Of a stretch of DNA of 64,000 nucleotides, positions 54,528 to 63,599 are shown piece after piece. Origin of the DNA: Psychroflexus salarius (GTDB lineage: Bacteria > Bacteroidota > Bacteroidia > Flavobacteriales > Flavobacteriaceae); assembly GCF_900129035.1 (NCBI RefSeq), contig NZ_FQTW01000001.1, forward strand, positions 62,001-126,000. The letters are read 5' to 3'. Both the position numbers and the translations under genes were made by a program. Position 1 is the first letter of the stretch. Each line of letters starts with the position of its first letter. A model generated the notes under the pieces. The model did no database searches. It had not been told where the DNA came from and worked only from the letters and a program-made list of their open reading frames with translations.

Positions 54528-55292
54528 ATGAAAATTTTACTTTCGCCAGCAAAATCACTCGATTTAGAATCTAGTTATTCTAATAAGTATTCAACTGAAT
54601 TATTATTTAGAGAAGAGTCAGATTTACTAAATGACAAATTAGCAGAATTTAATAGATCTCAACTTTGTGACTTAATGTCAATTAGTGAAAAACTTGCAAC
54701 ATTGAATTTAAATCGCTACAGTGCTAAAAAAGCTAATGACAACACTCAAGACCGACCAGCTATTTTTATGTTTAACGGGGATGTTTATGATGGCCTTAAC
54801 ATTAATTCTATTTCTGAAAAGCACTACGAGTCTCTACAAAATTCTATTCGTATTTTATCGGGTATGTACGGAGTTTTAAGACCTTTTGATGTGATGTCTC
54901 CATACCGCTTAGAAATGGGAACAAAACTTAAAGTTAATGATTCAAATAACTTGTATGAGTTTTGGCAGTCGAAACTAACTGATCATCTTAATTCTGAATT
55001 GTCAAATAATGAACTTATTGTTAACCTAGCTAGTCAAGAATATTTTAAGGCAATCAACCGAAAACAACTTAAGTCTGAAGTCATTTCACCAGTATTTAAG
55101 GATTTTAAAAATGGTAAGTATAAAGTTATCAGTTTTTATGCGAAGAAGGCTAGAGGTGCAATGGCTAAATTTCTTATAGAGTCCGATGTTGAGAGCCTTG
55201 ATGGTATTAAAGGCTTCAACCTAGAAGGTTATCAATTTAACCCTAATGAAACCAAAAAAGTAAACGAACCTGTATTCACGAGATCTTCTTAA
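54528..55292 (+). CDS. yaaA: Peroxide stress protein YaaA (UPF0246)
   Basis: 254 residues matching YaaA end to end: KILLSPAKSLD at the N-terminus, PAIFMFNGDVYDGL, RILSGMYGVLRPFD, SPYRLEMGTKL, VNLASQEYFKA, ISFYAKKARGAMAKF. In E. coli YaaA lowers intracellular free iron during peroxide stress. Preceded by a TATATTTG promoter box and followed by a terminator, so it is monocistronic. Confidence 0.93.
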   Translation: MKILLSPAKSLDLESSYSNKYSTELLFREESDLLNDKLAEFNRSQLCDLMSISEKLATLNLNRYSAKKANDNTQDRPAIFMFNGDVYDGLNINSISEKHYESLQNSIRILSGMYGVLRPFDVMSPYRLEMGTKLKVNDSNNLYEFWQSKLTDHLNSELSNNELIVNLASQEYFKAINRKQLKSEVISPVFKDFKNGKYKVISFYAKKARGAMAKFLIESDVESLDGIKGFNLEGYQFNPNETKKVNEPVFTRSS

Positions 55293-55339
55293 AATTTATT
55301 GCTTTAACTTTTAAGAGTTTTATTATTAGGAACAACGCG

Positions 55340-55386
55340 GCTGAAATCTCATTTATGACTATTTAAGTGTAGATTTCAGCTTTTTT
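55340..55386 (+). terminator. Intrinsic terminator of yaaA
   Basis: Stem GCTGAAATCT / AGATTTCAGC with a 21-base loop and a T6 run. The loop is long, so strength is uncertain. Confidence 0.65.
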
Positions 55387-55504
55387 ATATGTAGAAACTG
55401 ATATTTATCATATTTCGAGGTATTAATCCTAACTATGTGACTTTTATTACACTTCAAAATTAGCTTCAATTTTAAATTAGCTGAAAATTTAAAATTTTAG
55501 AATT

Positions 55505-56917
55505 ATGAAAGTAGAACAAATTTATACAGGATGCATAGCTCACGCGGCTTATTATTTAGAAGATCAAGGTGAGGCTGCCATTTTCGACCCATTAAGAGAA
55601 GTTCAGCCTTATATTGATAAAGCTAATGAAGATAATGCCAATATTAAATATGTATTCGAAACCCATTTCCACGCTGATTTTGTAAGTGGGCACCTAGACT
55701 TAGCAAAAAAAACAGGCGCTAAAATAATTTATGGTCCTACCGCAAAACCTGGTTTTGATGCTTTAATTGCTGAAGACAATCAAGAATTTAAGGTGGGTAG
55801 ATATACGATAAAAGTGATTCATACACCAGGACATACTATGGAGTCAACCACCTACTTATTAGTTGATGAAAATAGTAAAGAACATGGTATTATTACTGGT
55901 GATACATTATTTATTGGTGATGTAGGACGCCCAGATTTAGCTCAACATGTAATTGAAGATTTAACGGAAGAAAAACTTGCAGGGCATTTGTTTGATTCGT
56001 TAAGAAACAAAATTATGCCATTATCTGATGATTTAATAGTTTATCCAAATCATGGAGCCGGAAGCGCCTGTGGTAAAATGATGAGCCAAGAAACCACAGA
56101 TACGCTTGGGCATCAAAAAGAAACCAATTATGCTTTAAGAGCTGACATGTCTAAGGATGAATTTATCAAAGAGTTACTTGATGGACTAACAGCGCCTCCA
56201 GGATATTTCCCTAAAAATGTATTGATGAATATCCAAGGTTATGATAGTATTGATCAAGTTATTGAGCGTGGTCAACAACCACTTAATGCTGATGCTTTTG
56301 AAGCAGCCGCAAACGAAACTAAAGCTTTAATTCTTGATACTAGAGAAGCTGAAGTTTTTAAAGATGGTTTTATCCCAAATAGTATTAATATTGGTTTAGA
56401 CAATAACTTTGCACAGTGGGTTGGCGAACTTATTCCAGACATTAAACAGCCTATATTATTAGTGACTGATCCTGGTAAAGAAGAAGAAAGCATTATAAGG
56501 TTAGCTCGCGTTGGTTATGATCATTCTATTGGTTATTTAAAAGATGGAATAGACACCTGGAAAAATGCTCAAAAAGAGTTAGACCAAGTTAAACGAATAG
56601 ATGTTAATGGTTTAGAAGATTTCTTAGCCGATGATGGTGCTAAAATTATAGATGTTCGTAAAAGAAGTGAATATGAATCGCAACACGTTGTTGGTGCAGA
56701 AAATATTCCATTAAATGAAATTAATAAACATTTAGCTGAATTGCCAGATACTAAGTTTGCGATTCATTGTCAAGGTGGTTACAGAAGTATGATTGCGGCT
56801 TCTATATTGAAGCAACGAGGATTTGACAACTTTGTTGATGTCCGTGGTGGGTTTGACAAAATTCTAGAAGATGATATTAAAGTCACCGATTACGTTTGCC
56901 CATCAACTTTATTATAA
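55505..56917 (+). CDS. CstB-like persulfide dioxygenase with two rhodanese domains
   Basis: 470 residues. Metallo-beta-lactamase-fold dioxygenase (1-about 240) with iron-binding THFHAD (His54, His56), HTPGH (His110), GDTLFIGD (Asp133) and YPNHG (His183). The first rhodanese-like domain (about 250-355) has no Cys in its active-site loop (LLVTDPGKEEE), a pseudo-domain. The second (about 363-470) has Cys422 in IHCQGGYRS. The order dioxygenase, dead rhodanese, live rhodanese is that of CstB in Staphylococcus, which oxidises persulfide and releases thiosulfate. Role: detoxification of sulfide-derived persulfides in the cytoplasm. Terminator follows. Confidence 0.9.
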   Translation: MKVEQIYTGCIAHAAYYLEDQGEAAIFDPLREVQPYIDKANEDNANIKYVFETHFHADFVSGHLDLAKKTGAKIIYGPTAKPGFDALIAEDNQEFKVGRYTIKVIHTPGHTMESTTYLLVDENSKEHGIITGDTLFIGDVGRPDLAQHVIEDLTEEKLAGHLFDSLRNKIMPLSDDLIVYPNHGAGSACGKMMSQETTDTLGHQKETNYALRADMSKDEFIKELLDGLTAPPGYFPKNVLMNIQGYDSIDQVIERGQQPLNADAFEAAANETKALILDTREAEVFKDGFIPNSINIGLDNNFAQWVGELIPDIKQPILLVTDPGKEEESIIRLARVGYDHSIGYLKDGIDTWKNAQKELDQVKRIDVNGLEDFLADDGAKIIDVRKRSEYESQHVVGAENIPLNEINKHLAELPDTKFAIHCQGGYRSMIAASILKQRGFDNFVDVRGGFDKILEDDIKVTDYVCPSTLL

Positions 56918-56929
56918 TATAAATTAATT

Positions 56930-56956
56930 AAGCAGTTGATTAAAAATCAACTGCTT
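56930..56956 (+). terminator. Intrinsic terminator of the persulfide dioxygenase gene
   Basis: Stem AAGCAGTTGATT / AATCAACTGCTT with a three-base loop, 13 bases after the stop. Confidence 0.85.
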
Positions 56957-56970
56957 TAAATGCATGAAAA

Positions 56971-57987
56971 ATGAAATCAATATTAAGTATATTAATTATA
57001 GCTGTTTTTATAAGCTGTAATTCTTCATCTACTGAAGATACTTATGCTGTTAAAAAAGTACCTGAAAAATCTGAACTCAACAAACAGGCTAATACTTTTT
57101 TCGCATCAGTTACACAATTAGAAAAAAAAGATTTAAAAGAGGAAAAAGTAAACTTAGGTAAACGCTTATATTTTGATAAACGCTTATCTAAAAACAATAC
57201 AATTAGCTGTAATTCATGCCATAATCTTTCAACATATGGCGTAGATAACCTTCCAACTTCACCTGGTGATACAAAAGAATTTGGAACAAGAAATTCACCA
57301 AGCGTCTTATACGCACATTTACATAGTTCACAGTTTTGGGATGGAAGAGCAAAGGACGTAGAAGAGCAAGCTGGAATGCCCATTTTAAATCCAGTTGAGC
57401 ACTCAATTCCAGATTCGCTTTACATTGTTAAAAAGTTAAAAAAAATAGACAACTACGTTAAAAGTTTTAATGAAGTGTATCCTGAAAGCGGTTTAACCTT
57501 TGAAAATCTTACAAATGCTATTGGTGCATTTGAAAGAAAAATGACACCTGTAAGTCAATTTGATCGTTATTTAGATGGTGATGAAGATGCTTTAACAGCA
57601 AAGCAAAAAGATGGTTTAAAAGCTTTTATAAATAATGCCTGTATAACCTGTCATAGCGGTGTAGCTCTTGGCGGTAGTATGATGCAAAAATTCGGACTAT
57701 TTGGTAATTATTGGGAATATACTAAAAGTAAAAAAATTGATAAAGGCTTAGCTGAAGTTACCGTTAAATCTAGTGACGAATATATTTTTAAAGTGCCTAG
57801 TTTACGAAATATAACCAAAACAAGTCCCTATTTTCACGATGGTTCTGTTGAGAGTTTAGAGAAAAGTATTAAAATTATGGCTAAGCTTCAAAGCAATAAA
57901 GACATTACCGAAGATGAAGTAGCCGACATAATCTCATTTTTAGAAAGTCTTGAAGCTGATCTTGATCCTGAAATGAAAACCCTATAA
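56971..57987 (+). CDS. Dihaem cytochrome c peroxidase (MauG/CcpA family), lipoprotein
   Basis: 338 residues. Lipobox FISC (Cys16) anchors it to the membrane. Two c-haem sites: CNSCH at 80-84 and CITCH at 224-228. Also RNSPSVLYA, FWDGRAKDVEEQA, YFHDGS near the C-terminus, all as in bacterial cytochrome c peroxidases. It reduces hydrogen peroxide in the periplasm with electrons from a cytochrome. Monocistronic, with terminators on both sides. Confidence 0.94.
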   Translation: MKSILSILIIAVFISCNSSSTEDTYAVKKVPEKSELNKQANTFFASVTQLEKKDLKEEKVNLGKRLYFDKRLSKNNTISCNSCHNLSTYGVDNLPTSPGDTKEFGTRNSPSVLYAHLHSSQFWDGRAKDVEEQAGMPILNPVEHSIPDSLYIVKKLKKIDNYVKSFNEVYPESGLTFENLTNAIGAFERKMTPVSQFDRYLDGDEDALTAKQKDGLKAFINNACITCHSGVALGGSMMQKFGLFGNYWEYTKSKKIDKGLAEVTVKSSDEYIFKVPSLRNITKTSPYFHDGSVESLEKSIKIMAKLQSNKDITEDEVADIISFLESLEADLDPEMKTL

Positions 57988-57988
57988 T

Positions 57989-58024
57989 AATTATAAAAGC
58001 GCTCTTTCGAGCGCTTTTATAATT
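57989..58024. terminator. Strong bidirectional terminator
   Basis: A 16-bp perfect stem around GCGCTC-TTTC-GAGCGC with flanking A/T runs, directly after the peroxidase gene; it may also stop the minus-strand small gene. Confidence 0.9.
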
Positions 58025-58143
58025 CAAAAACGACGTTTACTATTCCAATAAATTAAACGTGTTTTCTTAAATTCTAATTTTTCAGCTCTAGAAATAGATT
58101 GTCTACTAGAGTTAAATCCTGATTCAGCAAATGTAGCGTCCAT
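58024..58143 (-). CDS. Probable small protein of 39 residues
   Basis: ATG at 58143, stop TGA ending at 58024. The product is basic (MDATFAESGFNSSRQSIS, then a Lys/Arg-rich part ending SKRRF). It is too short for automatic calling. It lies 91 bases downstream of the sulfonucleotide reductase gene on the same strand, and its stop abuts the 57989-58024 terminator, which suits a real gene end. No family is known to me. Conservation among relatives is untested, hence moderate confidence. Confidence 0.5.
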   Translation of the reverse strand: MDATFAESGFNSSRQSISRAEKLEFKKTRLIYWNSKRRF

Positions 58144-58168
58144 AATTATTCGTTTTTAATGATTGATA

Positions 58169-58181
58169 TCTATTAAATAGA
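58169..58181. promoter_or_regulatory. Short palindrome upstream of the 39-residue gene
   Basis: TCTATTAAATAGA is a perfect 13-base palindrome with a one-base centre, 26 bases before the small gene's start. It shares TCTAT/ATAGA half-sites with the Rrf2-linked dyad at 10144-10164, so a common regulator is conceivable. Confidence 0.35.
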
Positions 58182-58234
58182 CGACTATGTATTTGTTTTG
58201 TTACAGTACTATGCTAAACAAAGTAATAAAATAG

Positions 58235-58921
58235 TTATAAATGAAGGCCACATTCTGTTTTTGGGTTATTATTCCATCTACCACTTCGGTCTTTTCCTGG
58301 CACAGTGCAATGTTTACATCCAATAGAGTGGTAACCTTGACTAACTAACGGGTGAAATGGCAAATTGTGTTTTTTAATAAATTCATCCCTTTCTTTTTTG
58401 GTAACATCCAACAAAGGATAAAATTTAAGTATTTCACCACGTTGTTCAAAAAAATTTAATGTAGAACGGTGATCGCTTTGCCATTCCATTAATCCTGAAA
58501 CCCAAACATTATAGTTTTTTTTAATAACTTCTAATGGCTTAACCTTATTGATAGAGCAACAAAAATCAGGATTTTTTGTCCATGTTTTGTCTTTAGTAGT
58601 AAATTCATGCTCATGTTTTAAGGCGCTAACTGACTTAACATTTAATCCATAAGTTTTCGTCAATTGTTCTTTATAGGCTATGGTTTCATCAAAATGATAG
58701 CCTGTATCAATAAAATAAATTACTTGTGACTTATTAACTTCAGAAAATAGTTTTAGTAAAAATGCTGATGTTGCAGCGAAGGAACTTGTGACCATGACGT
58801 CTTCAATTTCAAAATCCTTGTAAAGTTCTTTAATACGTTGGTGTAGAGTTAATGTTTTATATTTTTTGTTAAGTGAATCGACTTCAGTTGAAGTTAATTT
58901 TTTGGTTTCGTTTACAAGCAT
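58235..58921 (-). CDS. cysH: Sulfonucleotide (APS/PAPS) reductase, Fe-S type
   Basis: 228 residues from ATG 58921; a TTG at 58930 is an alternative. PP-loop segment VTSSFAATSAF, then FIDTGYHFDET. Two Cys pairs, Cys121-Cys122 (DFCCSINKVKPL) and Cys202/Cys205 (GCKHCT), are the ligands of the 4Fe-4S cluster found in APS-type reductases. The catalytic Cys224 lies at the C-terminus in ECGLHL. It reduces adenylyl sulfate to sulfite with thioredoxin for cysteine synthesis. No cysDN or cysI genes are adjacent, so the pathway is split across the genome. Confidence 0.93.
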   Translation of the reverse strand: MLVNETKKLTSTEVDSLNKKYKTLTLHQRIKELYKDFEIEDVMVTSSFAATSAFLLKLFSEVNKSQVIYFIDTGYHFDETIAYKEQLTKTYGLNVKSVSALKHEHEFTTKDKTWTKNPDFCCSINKVKPLEVIKKNYNVWVSGLMEWQSDHRSTLNFFEQRGEILKFYPLLDVTKKERDEFIKKHNLPFHPLVSQGYHSIGCKHCTVPGKDRSGRWNNNPKTECGLHL

Positions 58922-59009
58922 AGATTTCAAAATGTAATTTGCGAAAATAAGAATGAAATTTTAAAATCATTTATTATTCTAAAGAAATCAATTTTACTAG
59001 GTACAAAAA

Positions 59010-59035
59010 AAAGACCGAAAATAATTTCGGTCTTT
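59010..59035 (-). terminator. Intrinsic terminator of the proteorhodopsin gene
   Basis: Stem AAAGACCGAAA / TTTCGGTCTTT with a four-base loop, 27 bases past the stop. Confidence 0.85.
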
Positions 59036-59062
59036 AAGATTTTTAGTTGGTTGTTTACAAAT

Positions 59063-59794
59063 TTATTTTGAGGATTTTACAGCTAAGCTATAAATTACTA
59101 AACCAAATCCTATTTTATTAACAGCATCACCAATGTTATAAACAACATCCATAAATGAAGCGTCAACTCCAAAATCGATTCCGAATAAACCACCAGGTGT
59201 ACCTAATATGTAACCTACTGGGTAAATAGCCCATCCAACTAATACAAACCAACACAAGATTTTGTGCGCTTTCAAGACTTCGCCACCGGCACTTTCGGCT
59301 AATTTTCTTGCTTTACCTAACCAAATGTCATAAACAATAACAAAATAAGCAATACCTGAAATTAGACCCCATTGCCATGAAGCATCTCTCCATACGGCTT
59401 CTCCAAAATAACCTGTTACTAGCATAATGACAGAGAAGAAGATTAAACGCCACATTAATGAGCGTTTAGCACCAGCAGCTCTTAAAATTAAAAAGAATTC
59501 AACACACATTAATGGAACTGTTAGAACCCAGTCAACATATCTAAAGAATGTTGGAGATTCTTGAAATGCATCCCAATAATCACGCATGTAGAAATAGTGA
59601 ACGGCTGCAATAAATGTAATTAAACCAGACACTAAAACTGAAGTTCGCCACTTTTTATCAAACTGATTTAGCGATAAAAAGAAAAAAGCAGATGCGGCCA
59701 TCATAGCCATACTGCCTACAAAAAAAGTAAATCCGACATAATCATCAGTTGCCATCTTGGTCATGTCAGACAATAAATACATAAAAGTTCTCAT
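59063..59794 (-). CDS. Proteorhodopsin, light-driven proton pump
   Basis: 243 residues, seven helices. Helix C reads RYVDWVLTVPLMCVEF: Arg85, proton acceptor Asp88, Thr92 and proton donor Glu99 form the DTE set of proton-pumping proteorhodopsins. The tuning residue equal to position 105 of the classic protein is Met96, as in green-absorbing flavobacterial forms. His66 in helix B pairs with Asp88. Helix G has Asp223 and the retinal-binding Lys227 (DAVNKIGFG). Not an NQ sodium pump, since the D-T-E motif is present. The gene has its own TATATTTG promoter and is divergent from blh, which makes its retinal. Confidence 0.97.
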   Translation of the reverse strand: MRTFMYLLSDMTKMATDDYVGFTFFVGSMAMMAASAFFFLSLNQFDKKWRTSVLVSGLITFIAAVHYFYMRDYWDAFQESPTFFRYVDWVLTVPLMCVEFFLILRAAGAKRSLMWRLIFFSVIMLVTGYFGEAVWRDASWQWGLISGIAYFVIVYDIWLGKARKLAESAGGEVLKAHKILCWFVLVGWAIYPVGYILGTPGGLFGIDFGVDASFMDVVYNIGDAVNKIGFGLVIYSLAVKSSK

Positions 59795-59820
59795 AGCTTT
59801 TAATTTAAAATTTGTTTAAT

Positions 59821-59828
59821 CAAATATA
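59821..59828 (-). promoter_or_regulatory. -7 promoter element of the proteorhodopsin gene
   Basis: Minus-strand TATATTTG, 26 bases before ATG 59794, giving a leader of about 20 bases. Confidence 0.55.
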
Positions 59829-59875
59829 CCTAAAAATTAAACAAAGTAATTTCATTTTAAGAAAACTTTTTAAAT

Positions 59876-59883
59876 TATATTTG
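59876..59883 (+). promoter_or_regulatory. -7 promoter element of blh
   Basis: TATATTTG seven bases before ATG 59890; the transcript would start at or near the ATG (leaderless). The two divergent boxes are 47 bases apart. Confidence 0.5.
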
Positions 59884-59889
59884 TTGTTC

Positions 59890-60786
59890 ATGTTTAAGAT
59901 AATGTCTAAACTTTATAATTACATAATTGTATTAAATTTCTTTCTTGTCTGGATTGGGTTTTATTTACCCGAACAAATAAAAACTTCTATTGGTCTTTTA
60001 GGGATTTTAAGTATTGGTTTAATTCACGGATCTAATGATATTTTTTTAATAAAAAATATTCAAAGGCAACAATCGATTTTAAAATACATTTTTTATTACT
60101 CACTCTTTATTATTTCTTTTGCTGTTGCTTTTTATTTGATTCCTATTGTTAGTTTACCTGTCTTTATTCTTGCTAGTGCTTATCATTTTGGTGAGCAACA
60201 TTGGCAAAAGGCGTTTTTAAAAGCACCTAATTATATAAAGCAACTTTTTTTTATATGTTACGGTAATTTAGTCATTGGTATGATTTTATATTTCAACCAA
60301 GTTGAGTCTACCACTATTATTGAAAATTTGAGTGGGTTTGTGGTGAATGAATCTATTTACTTGTTTAATATTTTAGTAAGTCTTATCATTACTTCAATTA
60401 GTTTTATTTTATGTGCAAAAAAAATAAATAGTAAAGCATCAACTATTGTTTTAAATATATTTTATTTATTGTTGTTTACAGCCACATTTTATGTGTCGGA
60501 TTTAATATGGAGTTTTGCTTTATATTTTGTTTTGTGGCATAGTTTACCATCTTTAAAAGACCAAATAGATTTCAGCTTCGGAAGTATTAATTTTCAAAAT
60601 CTTTTGATGTATCTTAAACAATCATTTGTGTATTGGTTAATTTCAATTATTGGTTTAATTGTCTTTTATTTCTTACTAAAAGACACTAAATATATTTTAT
60701 CAATTTTGTTCGCATTTATTGCGTCTGTAACTATTCCGCATGTGTTTGTTGTAAAAAAAATGTTTGAGAAAAAGGCTTCAACTTAA
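59890..60786 (+). CDS. blh: Brp/Blh-type beta-carotene 15,15'-dioxygenase
   Basis: 298 residues from ATG 59890; a longer frame from 59812 would run through the promoter, and ATG 59902 is a second option. A membrane protein of about eight helices with the family's iron-binding His residues: His46 in LIHGSND, His99 and His104 in AYHFGEQHW, and later LWHSLPS and IPHVFVV. It cleaves beta-carotene into two molecules of retinal, the chromophore of the divergent proteorhodopsin. The carotenoid genes (crtE, crtB, crtI, crtY) are not in the window. A terminator shared with clpC follows. Confidence 0.92.
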   Translation: MFKIMSKLYNYIIVLNFFLVWIGFYLPEQIKTSIGLLGILSIGLIHGSNDIFLIKNIQRQQSILKYIFYYSLFIISFAVAFYLIPIVSLPVFILASAYHFGEQHWQKAFLKAPNYIKQLFFICYGNLVIGMILYFNQVESTTIIENLSGFVVNESIYLFNILVSLIITSISFILCAKKINSKASTIVLNIFYLLLFTATFYVSDLIWSFALYFVLWHSLPSLKDQIDFSFGSINFQNLLMYLKQSFVYWLISIIGLIVFYFLLKDTKYILSILFAFIASVTIPHVFVVKKMFEKKAST

Positions 60787-60790
60787 AATA

Positions 60791-60819
60791 AAAAAACCAC
60801 TCCAAAAGCTGAAGTGGTT
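60791..60819. terminator. Terminator between blh and clpC
   Basis: Stem AACCACT / AGTGGTT with an 11-base loop. The T run is best on the minus strand, so clpC is its main user. Confidence 0.7.
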
Positions 60820-60842
60820 ATTAGTTTAGTTGAATTAGTATA

Positions 60843-63395
60843 TTAAGCTTCTTCTGTAGACGATAATTTGGTAATTGAAATACTTAATTCTTCATCACCT
60901 TCATTGTAGTCCATCATAATAGAGTCGCCTTCTTCAATATCTGAATTAACAATTTTTTCAGCCAAGGCATCTTCAATATACTTTTGTATCGCTCTATTTA
61001 GAGGCCTTGCACCATATTGCTTATCATAACCTTTTTCAGCAATAAAACTTTTGGCTGAATCAGATAATTTAAATTTATAGCCAATTTCTTCTATTCTGCT
61101 ATATAATTGTTGTAATTCAATATTGATAATTTTTTCTATATCTTCTTTTTCAAGTGCATTGAAGATAATAACATCATCGACTCGGTTTAAGAATTCTGGT
61201 GAAAATGCTTTTTTAAGTGCACCTTCAATAACTTTACGACTATTATCTTGCTCTTGAGATTTTTGAGCTTGTGTACCAAATCCTACACCAGTACCAAAGT
61301 CTTTTAATTTTCTAGCACCAACATTAGAGGTCATGATAATAATAGTATTTCTGAAATCTACTTTTCTTCCTAAACTATCTGTTAAGTGACCATCATCTAA
61401 TACTTGTAGTAGCATATTAAACACATCTGGATGTGCTTTTTCGACTTCATCAAGTAAAATTACAGCATAGGGTTTACGTCTTACTTTTTCAGTTAATTGG
61501 CCGCCTTCTTCATAACCAATATAACCTGGAGGAGCACCGATTAATCGTGATACAGCAAATTTCTCCATGTATTCACTCATGTCTAATCTAACCAAAGCCT
61601 CTTCATTATCAAACAATTCTCGAGCTAAAACCTTAGCTAATTGTGTTTTACCAACACCTGTTTGACCTAAGAAGAAGAATGAACCAATTGGTCGGTTAGG
61701 ATCTTTTAAGCCAGCTCGATTTCTTTGAATTGCTTTTACAACTTTAGTAACAGCTTGGTTTTGGCCAATCACTTTTCCCTTAATAGTTTGAGGTAATTCA
61801 GCCAGTTTATTGCTTTCAGTCTTAGCAATTCTGTTAACAGGAATACCAGTCATCATAGAAACTACATCTGCAATATGTTCTTCATTTACAGCAACTCTGT
61901 TTTCTTTAGATTCTTTTTCCCATTCTTCTTGGGCTTCAGCTAATTTATTTTCAAGCGTTTTTTCGTCATCTCTTAATTTAGCTGCTTCTTCATACTTTTG
62001 CTTTTTAACAACCGAATTTTTTAACTCCTTGATTTCTTCGAGTTCTTTTTCAATTTCAATAATGCGTTGAGGAACATTTATGTTGGTCATATGAACTCGA
62101 CTACCAGCTTCATCAAGAGCATCAATAGCTTTGTCTGGTAAAAATCGTTCTGTCATATAGCGATTAGTTAACTTTACACAGGCATCAATAGCCTCATCAG
62201 TAAAAGTAACGCTGTGATGATCTTCGTATTTACTTTTGATATTGTTTAATATTTCTACCGTTTCATCGATTGAAGTTGGTTGAACAATAATTTTTTGAAA
62301 ACGTCTTTCTAAAGCGCCATCTTTTTCAATGTGTTGTCTATATTCATCTAGGGTAGTGGCGCCAATGCATTGAATTTCGCCTCTAGCCAAAGCTGGCTTA
62401 AACATATTACTAGCATCTAAACTACCAGTGGCTCCACCAGCACCAACAATGGTGTGAATTTCATCTATAAATAAAATGATGTCCTCATTTTTTTCAAGTT
62501 CATTCATCACAGCTTTCATGCGTTCTTCAAACTGACCGCGGTATTTTGTTCCGGCTACTAGACTAGCAAGATCTAGTGTAACTAATCGTTTATCATATAA
62601 TATTCTTGAAACCTTGCGATTAACAATACGAAGCGCTAAACCTTCAGCTATAGCAGATTTACCAACACCAGGTTCACCTATTAGTAAAGGGTTATTCTTT
62701 TTTCTTCGACTTAGTATTTGTGAAACACGTTCAATTTCTGTTTCGCGACCAACTACAGGGTCAAGTTTACCTTCTTCAGCCATAGCTGTTAAATCTCGAC
62801 CAAAGTTATCTAGAACAGGTGTTTTAGACTTCTTCGTTGATTTCGATTTACTAGAAGCGCTTCCAGAAAATGGATTTTTATCAGATTCACCTTCAGGAGA
62901 AGATTCGCCTTGATAATTATCTGTTGGTAAATCTTGGTAATCTCCGTCTTGTGTCATCATTGATTTAAATTCTTCCTTAACATTATCATAATCAATATCG
63001 TACTTGTTTAGCAGTTTTGTTGTTGGGTCATTTTCATTTCTTAAAATGCACAATAATAAATGAGCTGTATTGATTAATGAACTTTGAAATAATTTTGCCT
63101 CTAAAAAAGTAGTTTTGAGTGCGCGCTCAGCTTGTCGCGTTAAATGAAGGTTCTTTTTATCTTTATTGAAATTAGTGTTTTCATGGTCTGAAGGATTTAA
63201 AATTTCAACTTTTCTACGAATTAATTCTAAATCTATACTTAAAGCGCCAAGAATATTTACAGCTTTACTAGAGCCATCACGTAATAAGCCTAGCATTAAA
63301 TGCTCGGTTCCAATAAAATCATGGCCTAATCTTAAGGCTTCTTCTTTACTCGAAGCGATTACGTCTTTTACTTTTGGTGAAAAGTTATCATCCAT
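60843..63395 (-). CDS. clpC: ATP-dependent Clp protease ATPase subunit ClpC
   Basis: 850 residues from ATG 63395 (MDDNFSPKVKDVIA is the conserved start; TTG 63410 adds five residues). Two Clp-N repeats (LGHDFIGTEHLMLGLLRDG), first AAA+ domain with GEPGVGKSAIAEG and FIDEIHTIVGAGG, a short UVR-containing middle region (KYEEAAKLRDDEKTL), and the second AAA+ domain with GQTGVGKTQLAKVL and GAPPGYIGYEEGG. The VGFG loop (GTGVGFGTQA) fits ClpP docking. It unfolds substrates for ClpP. Divergent from gyrA, a common arrangement in this class. Confidence 0.95.
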   Translation of the reverse strand: MDDNFSPKVKDVIASSKEEALRLGHDFIGTEHLMLGLLRDGSSKAVNILGALSIDLELIRRKVEILNPSDHENTNFNKDKKNLHLTRQAERALKTTFLEAKLFQSSLINTAHLLLCILRNENDPTTKLLNKYDIDYDNVKEEFKSMMTQDGDYQDLPTDNYQGESSPEGESDKNPFSGSASSKSKSTKKSKTPVLDNFGRDLTAMAEEGKLDPVVGRETEIERVSQILSRRKKNNPLLIGEPGVGKSAIAEGLALRIVNRKVSRILYDKRLVTLDLASLVAGTKYRGQFEERMKAVMNELEKNEDIILFIDEIHTIVGAGGATGSLDASNMFKPALARGEIQCIGATTLDEYRQHIEKDGALERRFQKIIVQPTSIDETVEILNNIKSKYEDHHSVTFTDEAIDACVKLTNRYMTERFLPDKAIDALDEAGSRVHMTNINVPQRIIEIEKELEEIKELKNSVVKKQKYEEAAKLRDDEKTLENKLAEAQEEWEKESKENRVAVNEEHIADVVSMMTGIPVNRIAKTESNKLAELPQTIKGKVIGQNQAVTKVVKAIQRNRAGLKDPNRPIGSFFFLGQTGVGKTQLAKVLARELFDNEEALVRLDMSEYMEKFAVSRLIGAPPGYIGYEEGGQLTEKVRRKPYAVILLDEVEKAHPDVFNMLLQVLDDGHLTDSLGRKVDFRNTIIIMTSNVGARKLKDFGTGVGFGTQAQKSQEQDNSRKVIEGALKKAFSPEFLNRVDDVIIFNALEKEDIEKIINIELQQLYSRIEEIGYKFKLSDSAKSFIAEKGYDKQYGARPLNRAIQKYIEDALAEKIVNSDIEEGDSIMMDYNEGDEELSISITKLSSTEEA

Positions 63396-63599
63396 AATAT
63401 CATTTTTCAATTAATCATCAATTATAGTACCAATAAAAAAGTAGTGCTAATTAATAAGACTCTAATTAACTTAAACTGAAAAAATGACAGTTGTTAATAA
63501 CTTAGCGCCTTTGATTGATGATTAGGTTTGTTATATTGCTAAATTAGTTATTATTTTATGTAAATTAGCAACTTTCAAATTTAATTTAATAAATTTTAA

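Noticed and set aside
32778-63395. clpB and clpC as duplicates of one gene
   Set aside because: The long M-domain of one and the UVR region and ClpP loop of the other show they are different standard Hsp100 proteins.
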